NCBI GenBank assembly: GCA_945903925.1
Contig: CAMDPJ010000003.1
Span: forward strand, 1-28,385
Direction of reading: 5' to 3'
DNA length: 28,385 nucleotides
Origin: Chryseobacterium gleum
GTDB lineage: Bacteria; Bacteroidota; Bacteroidia; Flavobacteriales_C; GCA-002722245
The translations under genes were made by a program, and so were the position numbers. The notes beneath the pieces were generated by a model. That model had not been told where the DNA came from and ran no database searches. It saw only the letters and a list, made by a program, of their open reading frames with translations. Shown here in pieces: positions 1 through 6,953 of the stretch (position 1 is the first letter of the stretch; each line of letters begins with the position of its first letter).

Positions 1-1694
1 ATTGGTCGGCAATAAAAAAAGCCGAAATACAAAAAGGAGCTGTTCAAAGTTATAGCGATGCCATTGCCGATGGAAGTTTAAACATCAAATTAAAAAATGA
101 ATGGAAACGAATGCTGGCAATGGATGTAAGTGATGTGTATTACGATAAATTTTTAACCAATGGAAAAGAAGAAGATGCAGCACCACAATTTAAAGCAGGA
201 GATAAAGTTCGTTTACGCATCATCAATGGTAGTTCTTCCACCTATTTTTGGTTAAAGTATGCTGGGGGTAAAATAGAAGTTGTTGCAAGCGACGGAATAG
301 ATGTTGAACCCGTTGTGGTAGACCGAATGATTATTGCCGTAGCCGAGATTTACGATGTTGTTGTTACCATTCCATCTGACAGTACTTCTTTTGAATTTTT
401 AGCCACCTCCGAAGACCGAATCAACAACACCTCTCTATGGCTAGGCTCGGGCATTAAACAACTTGCGTCACCATTGAAACCTTTAAAGTATTTTGAAGGA
501 ATGAGCATGATGAACGACATGATAAAAATGGATGGGAATTTAGATGACATGGGCATGAACATGAGCCTGCAACAAATGGATATGAATGTGGTGATGTATC
601 CTGAAATCACAGGTGCAAAAGAAGATAAACAAAGTAATTCTTCAAACGCCGATAATAGATACAATAGCAATGCCCTATCTGATATTGTAACGCTAAATTA
701 TTCTATGCTGAAATCTCCCGTTAAAACTACTTTACCCAACGCGCCAACCCAGGTTTTTAACTTCGAACTCACCGGAAATATGAACCGTTATGTTTGGAGT
801 ATCAACAACAAAACAGTATCGGAAACAGATAAAATTCTCATCAAAAAAGGAGAAAATATTCGTATTATTCTTTACAACAATTCGATGATGCGACACCCTA
901 TGCATTTGCACGGGCATTTCTTTAGAGTGAGAAACGGACAAGGTGATTATTCGCCACTAAAAAATGTTTTGGACATCATGCCCATGGAAACCGACACCAT
1001 TGAATTTGCTGCCACAGAAAGCGGAGACTGGTTTTTTCATTGCCACATTTTATACCACATGATGAGTGGTATGGGAAGAATATTTAGTTACGAGAATTCT
1101 CCTCCAAACACCCAATTGCCTGATGCTAAAAAAGCATTACAAAAACTTTACAAAGACGATAGAGAATTTCATTTTATGTTTCAAAACGATTTTGCCACTA
1201 ATGGAAATGATGGCGAAATGATGTTCATGAACACACGCTGGAATTTGCAAGCAGAATGGCGCTTAGGGTATCACGATATGCACGGCTACGAAGTTGAAAC
1301 TCATTTTGGAAGATACATAGGAAAAATGCAATGGCTATTTCCCTATGTAGGAATCGACTATCGTTATAGAAAAATGGACATGAATGAAGTTGAAAAAAAC
1401 ATTTTCAATCAAACAAACACAAAGGATTCAAGACAAACGATTTGTATTGGTATTCAATACACTTTACCAATGCTAATTGTTGCCGATGCTCGATTAGATA
1501 GTGATGGAGAATTTAGATTACAATTTATGCGCGAAGATATTCCACTTTCAAAAAGATTTAGAATGAATTTGATGTACAATTCAGATTATGAATATATGGC
1601 GGGATTAAAGTACATTGTAACGAATAAGTTTTCACTGTCTACACATTACGATTCAGATATGGGCTTTGGAGGAGGATTTACCTTCAGCTACTAA
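1..1694 (+). CDS. Multicopper oxidase (CopA/PcoA-like) with CopB-like C-terminal domain, 5' truncated
   Basis: The frame is open from base 3 to the window edge, so the gene starts upstream and the first ATG at 111 is not the start. The visible part holds a middle cupredoxin domain (about 190-420), a methionine-rich segment (about 500-600) typical of copper-resistance oxidases, and a C-terminal cupredoxin domain. That domain carries both copper motifs: HPMHLHGH at 894-917 and HCHILYHMMSGM at 1038-1073, which supply type 1, 2 and 3 copper ligands including the axial Met. After the oxidase domain the chain runs on for about 185 residues (from about 1140) that look like beta-barrel strands and end in an aromatic residue (Tyr), resembling CopB outer-membrane proteins. 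The expected role is Cu(I) oxidation and copper tolerance in the periplasm or at the outer membrane. Family is confident; the fused second function is inferred. Confidence 0.9.
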   Translation, partial: WSAIKKAEIQKGAVQSYSDAIADGSLNIKLKNEWKRMLAMDVSDVYYDKFLTNGKEEDAAPQFKAGDKVRLRIINGSSSTYFWLKYAGGKIEVVASDGIDVEPVVVDRMIIAVAEIYDVVVTIPSDSTSFEFLATSEDRINNTSLWLGSGIKQLASPLKPLKYFEGMSMMNDMIKMDGNLDDMGMNMSLQQMDMNVVMYPEITGAKEDKQSNSSNADNRYNSNALSDIVTLNYSMLKSPVKTTLPNAPTQVFNFELTGNMNRYVWSINNKTVSETDKILIKKGENIRIILYNNSMMRHPMHLHGHFFRVRNGQGDYSPLKNVLDIMPMETDTIEFAATESGDWFFHCHILYHMMSGMGRIFSYENSPPNTQLPDAKKALQKLYKDDREFHFMFQNDFATNGNDGEMMFMNTRWNLQAEWRLGYHDMHGYEVETHFGRYIGKMQWLFPYVGIDYRYRKMDMNEVEKNIFNQTNTKDSRQTICIGIQYTLPMLIVADARLDSDGEFRLQFMREDIPLSKRFRMNLMYNSDYEYMAGLKYIVTNKFSLSTHYDSDMGFGGGFTFSY

Positions 1695-1989
1695 AAGTAT
1701 GAGGCAGGCTATTTAGTTTTTTTTGTATGAATCTCTCATCAGTGATTTAGCCAATCGATTCTACTTGACACGCATTGTAAATAGTGAATCAATTATAAAG
1801 CTCTGCAGTATTTACATCGCATCATAAAATTATAAGCAGCCCTTCATCCGTCATTAGGGATAATTAAATGCTTGTAAGCAAGTGTAGGCAAAGTCAATAA
1901 ATTGCATTTTCTGCAACAATACTTTTTTTTTATTAAATATCGATTCAGCTCTCCTTGTATCAAAAGCTACTTTTGAAAAAAATAAAAAT
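1695..1989. other. Intergenic region, no gene seen
   Basis: This stretch of 295 bases has stops in all frames and no convincing hairpin with a U-tract. An isolated TACTTTTG box at 1968-1975 matches the -7 consensus TAnnTTTG but lies only 14 bases before the lipoprotein ATG and has no TTG at the right distance, so I do not call it a promoter. Confidence 0.5.
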
Positions 1990-2760
1990 ATGAAAACAAT
2001 CTATTCTAAACTACTTCTATCACTAATAACGGCTGTAAGCATCGCTAGTTGCGGTCCTCAGTATTATTCTGCAAACATGCACAACACTCCCCTATTAAAA
2101 GAAAAAGGAGACCTTAAATTTAATGCTGCCGTCTCTATGAGCGAAGAGGTCGACACCCCCTGTGTGGAAATGCAGGGAGCCTATGCTTTTTCGAATCACT
2201 GGGCTCTAATTGGCGACTACCATAGAGTAGAAGTTAAATACGACGAAAACAACTATAACAAAGGCTATTCGGGAGCACTGGGCATTGGTTATTTTACACC
2301 TATACAAAACACTGACTGGGTTTTTGAAACCTACGGTAGGATTGGGAGAGGACAATCTACTGCGGCCTTTGAAGCTCGAGAAAACTATGGCAGCTCCCCA
2401 GCGCACTACACACAACAACACAACTTTTCTATTCTTTCTTTACAATCAAACATAGGCTATAAACACAAAAATTTTGAAGCCGCCATCAGTGCTAAAATAA
2501 GTAAGGTAGGTTTTTATCAAAGAACCTTACGTTACAATGGGATAGAAAGTAATTATCCTCAAGATCAATACGATCCTTACCTTAAATCATACTTATTGTT
2601 TGAGCCAGGAATAATGTTTGCGGTAGGATTCAAAAACATCAAAATTCAAAGTGGATTATCGTGCGACTTACTCAATGACGAATTACCTGCCCAACAGCTC
2701 AACTTTTCATTGGGATTAAGCTTCGCTTTAAACTCAAAGAATTTAATAGAAGAAAAATAG
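1990..2760 (+). CDS. Predicted outer-membrane-associated lipoprotein, beta-barrel-like, function unknown
   Basis: The 256-residue product starts with a lipoprotein signal peptide: Lys near the start, a hydrophobic core, then a lipobox-like SIASC with the acylated Cys at about residue 21. The ATG at 1990 is well supported because it puts this signal at the N-terminus. The mature part consists of alternating-residue beta strands rich in Gly, Tyr and Phe (for example the GALGIGYF and FETYGRIGRG stretches), as in small outer-membrane barrels of Bacteroidota. I do not recognise a named family. It stands alone: about 295 bases from the upstream gene and followed by a strong terminator, so it is probably monocistronic. 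Confidence 0.75.
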   Translation: MKTIYSKLLLSLITAVSIASCGPQYYSANMHNTPLLKEKGDLKFNAAVSMSEEVDTPCVEMQGAYAFSNHWALIGDYHRVEVKYDENNYNKGYSGALGIGYFTPIQNTDWVFETYGRIGRGQSTAAFEARENYGSSPAHYTQQHNFSILSLQSNIGYKHKNFEAAISAKISKVGFYQRTLRYNGIESNYPQDQYDPYLKSYLLFEPGIMFAVGFKNIKIQSGLSCDLLNDELPAQQLNFSLGLSFALNSKNLIEEK

Positions 2761-2779
2761 AAAATCAGAAATCAAAAAG

Positions 2780-2813
2780 AGAGAGCGACTAAAAATGGTC
2801 GCTCTTTCTTTTT
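2780..2813 (+). terminator. Rho-independent terminator after the lipoprotein gene
   Basis: A perfect stem AGAGCGAC (2782-2789) / GTCGCTCT (2798-2805) encloses an 8-base loop and is followed directly by TTCTTTTT (2806-2813). It lies 20 bases past the stop codon at 2760. Confidence 0.9.
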
Positions 2814-2866
2814 AAAAAAATTCATTTGTCAGTGCTTTGTCAGTAGCGCCAAGTCATTATCCCGCC

Positions 2867-2874
2867 TATTTTTG
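2867..2874 (+). promoter_or_regulatory. Possible -7 box (TAnnTTTG) for the frameshifted gene
   Basis: TATTTTTG matches the Bacteroidota -7 consensus and would give a leader of about 23 bases before the ATG at 2904. The nearest upstream TTTG (2836-2839) is 27 bases away, which is too far, so this is weak. Confidence 0.3.
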
Positions 2875-2903
2875 CTGAAGCATTAATCCTAAAACTACAC
2901 AGT

Positions 2904-3427
2904 ATGAAAACTCCAAAAAGTAAAAGTTCAATTCTACGTTTTTTCAAAATCGCAACTCTTAGTTTAGCAAGTTTTTTCTTTCTATCACTTACGCCCGATA
3001 GACCCTTATTCACCATTACTGGAATCTGTTCAGAAAATGCCAAGCCAGTAGAAGGCGTTCTTGTTTCTATTTTAATTGATGGTGGTGCTATTGCGAAATG
3101 CACAACGGGCGCCGGCGGCAAATACAAATTGATGCTTAATTTTGGTAAGTTGGTTAAAGTTGGTTTTGAAAAAAAAGATACCTCACTCAAACAGTTAAAT
3201 TAAGAACAGTACTTAACGGAATTCCAGAAACAGAAATGAAGTACAACTACAATTTTGAGATGCTGACTTTACCAAATGACAGCTCAAATATCAGTTTCGA
3301 TAAATCGGTAGACGAGATTCTTTTAGACAACAGCACCAATACTTTTACTTCCAACACAGATTATAAAGATGGAGTAAAAGTCGAATTTGAGGCTTTGAAG
3401 AAAATGATTCAGGATCAGAAAAAATAA
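2904..3427 (+). pseudogene. Secreted carboxypeptidase-regulatory-like protein interrupted by a one-base frameshift
   Basis: Two adjoining reading frames form one gene. The first (2904-3203) has an N-terminal hydrophobic signal (about residues 10-30) and a beta-sandwich of the carboxypeptidase-regulatory type. It loses homology just after an A8 run at 3169-3176 and stops at 3201. The other frame continues without a stop from 3170 to 3427. Adding one G after the A run turns the junction into EKKGYLTQTVKL, which matches the 'K.GY' signature of such domains. The joined protein of about 174 residues resembles the first 170 or so residues of the coiled-coil protein at 19229-21475 (TTG.(N/G)G(K/Q), the GY motif, the FD..V segment). 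The cause could be a real deletion, a sequencing error or frameshifting at the A run. The short ORF at 3236 should not be read as a separate gene. Confidence 0.75.
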
Positions 3428-3434
3428 ACTTGGT

Positions 3435-4169
3435 TTACCAAACCTTCCACAAATTTTTATTGTCTTCTTGAGCTTTTGTGTTGATAGGCACAAAATGAAA
3501 GTTCAAGCTGTCTCCTTCTTTAGAGAATGTAGGTTTAAGTTCTATTCCTTCTTTTGTGAAATATGTTTTTCCATTGGCGAATGAAAAAACATCCCATTTT
3601 CTCAAGCTCTTTTCCATTTGCCCCACATAATTCCTAAAGCCCTCTTGTTTCTTTTCCAATGTATTGGGAACAGTCACCATCGTATCATGCGGAAAAGTAT
3701 TAGCAACAAAACCATACATAGCCTGAATAATTATATCGAAATACCAAGGGTTTGTTAGATCGGCTGCTTCAACAGAAAAATTATCGATAAAGGCCATCAT
3801 TGGATGTCGGAAATTCGTTTTACTATCCAATAAAAATCTAACTCCTGTTGACTTTGTCCACTCAGCTCTTTCACCATTATCGTCATTTTTACTTACCCCA
3901 TAAAAAGCGATAAAATATTCAAGAGTTTCATCAATATTTTCTTCTTGATGGTCAATTGGATTGTTCAACATTTCTTGAGAAACATAGGTCATCAATTTAT
4001 CAAATACTGTTGAATCGTTGGTGAAACTCATACCACCTATTCCAACTTGCGGAACACCACCGCAACCTTGTCGGCACACTATACCATTCTTATAAACTTT
4101 CATATTCAAGGCCTCTTCCTCACCTAATTTCACCCTAATTAAAATTTGTTCTACTTCACTTTTGTCCAT
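3435..4169 (-). CDS. Hypothetical protein, 244 residues
   Basis: I do not recognise this gene. The frame is open from 4268, but the best start is the ATG at 4169 (MDKSEVEQIL) preceded by an A/G-rich stretch; the 33 extra upstream residues have a different, non-conserved look. The product is soluble with no signal peptide or membrane segment. It has a Gly/Cys-rich segment (RQGCGGVPQVGIGGMSF, about residues 25-45) and is otherwise charged with many aromatic residues. It converges on the frameshifted gene, with only 7 bases between the two ends. It lies downstream of the aconitase terminator, so it is probably transcribed on its own. Confidence 0.55.
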   Translation of the reverse strand: MDKSEVEQILIRVKLGEEEALNMKVYKNGIVCRQGCGGVPQVGIGGMSFTNDSTVFDKLMTYVSQEMLNNPIDHQEENIDETLEYFIAFYGVSKNDDNGERAEWTKSTGVRFLLDSKTNFRHPMMAFIDNFSVEAADLTNPWYFDIIIQAMYGFVANTFPHDTMVTVPNTLEKKQEGFRNYVGQMEKSLRKWDVFSFANGKTYFTKEGIELKPTFSKEGDSLNFHFVPINTKAQEDNKNLWKVW

Positions 4170-4462
4170 AATCAATTTCTTTTTAGTGAAAATATTAAAT
4201 AGCCGAAAGCCATACTCTATGTTGTATATTAAATTATGGTTATTAGAAATCGGACACACAGCGCGCAATTGTTTATTTCTGCTGTCTAACTAATAAAAAA
4301 ACATGAAAACATCGAATGAATTTGTGCTTACAGATGAACTGCTCGTGAACAAAACACATTAATCAACGGCTTTAAAAATACCTGAAATAGAGATTTCAGA
4401 TTACGCAAGCTAAATCTGAAAGTGCTGTAGTCGGCAATTGAAAATAAAGGGAATTAAATATT
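4170..4462. other. Intergenic region upstream of the hypothetical gene
   Basis: Apart from the hairpins at 4463-4514, the gap between this gene and aconitase holds no gene that I can see. It should contain the promoter of the 4169 gene, but I find no clear TAnnTTTG box on the minus strand here. Confidence 0.4.
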
Positions 4463-4482
4463 GGGCGAAAAATATTTCGCCC
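4463..4482. terminator. Second hairpin behind the aconitase terminator
   Basis: GGGCGAAA (4463-4470) and TTTCGCCC (4475-4482) form a perfect 8-bp stem with a 4-base AATA loop. It lies just beyond the aconitase terminator in the direction of transcription and may act as a back-up terminator or 3'-end stabiliser. It has no strong U-tract on either side. Confidence 0.5.
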
Positions 4483-4486
4483 TTAC

Positions 4487-4514
4487 AAAAAAAACGATTC
4501 TGTTTCCAGAATCG
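4487..4514 (-). terminator. Rho-independent terminator of aconitase
   Basis: On the minus strand CGATTCTG, a GAAA tetraloop and CAGAATCG form a perfect 8-bp hairpin followed by eight T (4494-4487). It begins 27 bases after the aconitase stop. Confidence 0.92.
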
Positions 4515-4541
4515 GTTTTCATATTAAAATTGCGAATTGAA

Positions 4542-6809
4542 TTACGCTTTCACATTTGCTCTAATGATATTTAAAGCACCACCAGCCTTGAACCACTCAA
4601 TTTGTTGTTCATTGTAGGTATGGTTTACTTTAATCTCTTTTTTGCTTCCGTCTTTGTGGGTAATAACCAAAGTAAGATTAGTATTTGGAGCGAAAGAAGT
4701 CAAGCCAACGATAGAAATAGTATCATCTTCTTGAATTTTTTCATAATCTGCTTTATCGCTGAATGTTAACGCCAACATACCTTGTTTTTTCAAGTTGGTT
4801 TCGTGGATACGAGCGAATGATTTCACCAATACCGCGCGAACGCCTAAGTGACGAGGCTCCATAGCAGCGTGCTCTCTTGAAGAACCTTCACCATAGTTTT
4901 CATCACCTACTACGATTGAACCTAAACCAGCAGCTTTGTAAGCTCTTTGAGTTGCAGGAACAGCGCCATAAGCACCTGTTAATTGATTTTTAACCTCATC
5001 GGTTTTTTCGTTGAAGAAGTTTACAGCACCAATCAACATGTTGTTAGAAATGTTGTCTAAGTGACCTCTGTATTTCAACCACGGTCCGGCCATTGAGATA
5101 TGATCGGTAGTACATTTTCCTTTTGCTTTGATCAACAATTTCAAGCCAGATAAGTCGGTACCTTCCCAAGCAGCGAAAGGATCTAACAATTGTAAACGAT
5201 CAGAAGTTGGAGAAACAGCAATAGTAACACCGCTACCATCGGCAGCCGGAGCTTGAAAACCAGCATCTTCAACAGCGAATCCTTTTGCAGGAAGCTCGTC
5301 TCCGTGAGGACCATCTAATTTAACTTGCTCACCTTTATCGTTGGTTAAAGTATCGGTTAAAGGATTGAAACCTAAGTCACCAGCGATTGCTATAGCAGCA
5401 ACCATTTCCGGTGAAGCTACGAAAGCGTAAGTATTTGGATTACCATCGGCACGTTTAGCGAAGTTACGGTTGAACGAGTGAACGATAGTATTTTTTTCTT
5501 TTTTCTCGGCACCAACACGATCCCACATACCAATACATGGTCCGCAAGCATTAGTAAACACCGTTGTATTCATTGCTTTGAAATCTTCTAACAAACCATC
5601 TCTTTCTGCAGTATAGCGCACTTGCTCAGAACCCGGATTGATACCGAACTCAGCCTTTTTCACTAAACCTTTAGCAGCAGCTTGTTTCACGATAGAAGCA
5701 GCACGTGCTAAATCTTCGTAAGAAGAGTTGGTACAAGAACCAATTAATCCCCACTCTACTTTAGAAGGCCATCCATTTTTTTGCATTTCCTCTTTCATTT
5801 TAGAAACCGGAGTAGCTAAATCTGGAGTAAACGGACCGTTCAAATGAGGCTCTAAAGTATTTAAATCGATTTCGATTACTTGATCGAAATATTTCTCTGG
5901 ATTAGCATACACTTCAGAATCGGCATTCAAGTGTTCTTTCACTGCATTTGCAGCATCAGCAACGTCGTTACGACCAGTAGAACGCAAGTAACGCTCCATT
6001 GATTCATCGTAACCAAAAGTAGAAGTAGTAGCACCAATCTCAGCACCCATGTTACAAATGGTTCCTTTACCAGTACATGATAAAGAAATAGCACCTTCAC
6101 CAAAATATTCAACGATAGCACCAGTACCACCTTTTACAGTAAGGATACCAGCCACTTTCAAAATAACGTCTTTAGGGGCAGTCCAACCGTTTAATTTACC
6201 AGTTAACTTAACACCAATCAATTTAGGAAATTTCAATTCCCAAGGCAAACCAGCCATTACATCACAAGCATCGGCACCACCAACACCAATTGCCAACATA
6301 CCCAAACCACCAGCGTTTACTGTGTGAGAATCGGTACCAATCATCATTCCGCCAGGGAAAGCATAATTTTCTAAAACCACTTGGTGAATGATACCAGCAC
6401 CTGGTTTCCAGAAACCGATACCGTATTTATTTGAAACAGAACCTAAGAAATCGTAAACTTCTTTAGATTCTTTGTTAGCGAAAGCTAAATCGTCTTTAGC
6501 ACCCACTTTAGCAGTGATTAAGTGATCGCAGTGAACTGTAGATGGAACAGCTACTTTAGGGCGACCAGCTTGCATAAACTGCAATAAAGCCATTTGCGCT
6601 GTAGCATCTTGCATAGCTACTCTATCTGGGTTGAAATCCACATATGATGTACCTCTGCCATAGGCTTTAGTAGCTTCACCTTCGGTAAGATGCGAATAAA
6701 GAATTTTTTCAGTTAAAGTAAGTGGGCGACCCACTGCACTTCTTGCGGCAACAACTCTTGCAGGTAATTTTGCATAAAGCGCCTTAATCATTTCGATATC
6801 AAATGCCAT
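4542..6809 (-). CDS. acn: Aconitate hydratase (mitochondrial-type aconitase)
   Basis: The 755-residue enzyme interconverts citrate and isocitrate in the TCA cycle using a 4Fe-4S cluster. The three cluster cysteines are visible: C359 in GSCTNSS, and C422 and C425 in ACGPCIG. Their spacing, and the total length, match the mature mitochondrial aconitase. The substrate-binding segments IGTDSHTVNAGG and GVGGADA (about residues 155-185) and the C-terminal swivel domain with YGEGSSREHAA are also present. The gene has its own Bacteroidota-type promoter about 50 bases upstream and a perfect terminator, so it is probably a single-gene unit. Confidence 0.97.
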   Translation of the reverse strand: MAFDIEMIKALYAKLPARVVAARSAVGRPLTLTEKILYSHLTEGEATKAYGRGTSYVDFNPDRVAMQDATAQMALLQFMQAGRPKVAVPSTVHCDHLITAKVGAKDDLAFANKESKEVYDFLGSVSNKYGIGFWKPGAGIIHQVVLENYAFPGGMMIGTDSHTVNAGGLGMLAIGVGGADACDVMAGLPWELKFPKLIGVKLTGKLNGWTAPKDVILKVAGILTVKGGTGAIVEYFGEGAISLSCTGKGTICNMGAEIGATTSTFGYDESMERYLRSTGRNDVADAANAVKEHLNADSEVYANPEKYFDQVIEIDLNTLEPHLNGPFTPDLATPVSKMKEEMQKNGWPSKVEWGLIGSCTNSSYEDLARAASIVKQAAAKGLVKKAEFGINPGSEQVRYTAERDGLLEDFKAMNTTVFTNACGPCIGMWDRVGAEKKEKNTIVHSFNRNFAKRADGNPNTYAFVASPEMVAAIAIAGDLGFNPLTDTLTNDKGEQVKLDGPHGDELPAKGFAVEDAGFQAPAADGSGVTIAVSPTSDRLQLLDPFAAWEGTDLSGLKLLIKAKGKCTTDHISMAGPWLKYRGHLDNISNNMLIGAVNFFNEKTDEVKNQLTGAYGAVPATQRAYKAAGLGSIVVGDENYGEGSSREHAAMEPRHLGVRAVLVKSFARIHETNLKKQGMLALTFSDKADYEKIQEDDTISIVGLTSFAPNTNLTLVITHKDGSKKEIKVNHTYNEQQIEWFKAGGALNIIRANVKA

Positions 6810-6858
6810 TGTTGATGGTTTTTTGGTTAAAAATTTCCTCCCCTTTTATGGAAGTCAC

Positions 6859-6888
6859 CAAAAATAGTAAATTCTTAATACAAGCAAA
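6859..6888 (-). promoter_or_regulatory. Bacteroidota-type promoter of aconitase
   Basis: On the minus strand TTTG (6888-6885), an 18-base spacer and TATTTTTG (6866-6859) match the -33/-7 consensus TTTG-N19-TAnnTTTG. The predicted transcript start near 6852 gives a leader of about 43 bases to the ATG at 6809. Confidence 0.75.
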
Positions 6889-6953
6889 GGGATTGGGGGA
6901 AAAAGTTGAGGGAAATTTCTGATTATAAACTTGCTCGAACTAAATAGACTTGC

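Noticed and set aside
1968..1975. TACTTTTG as promoter of the lipoprotein gene
   Set aside because: It is too close to the ATG and has no TTG at 18-21 bases upstream.
3236..3427. Independent 63-residue gene
   Set aside because: It continues the upstream gene in a shifted frame, and similarity extends upstream of its ATG.
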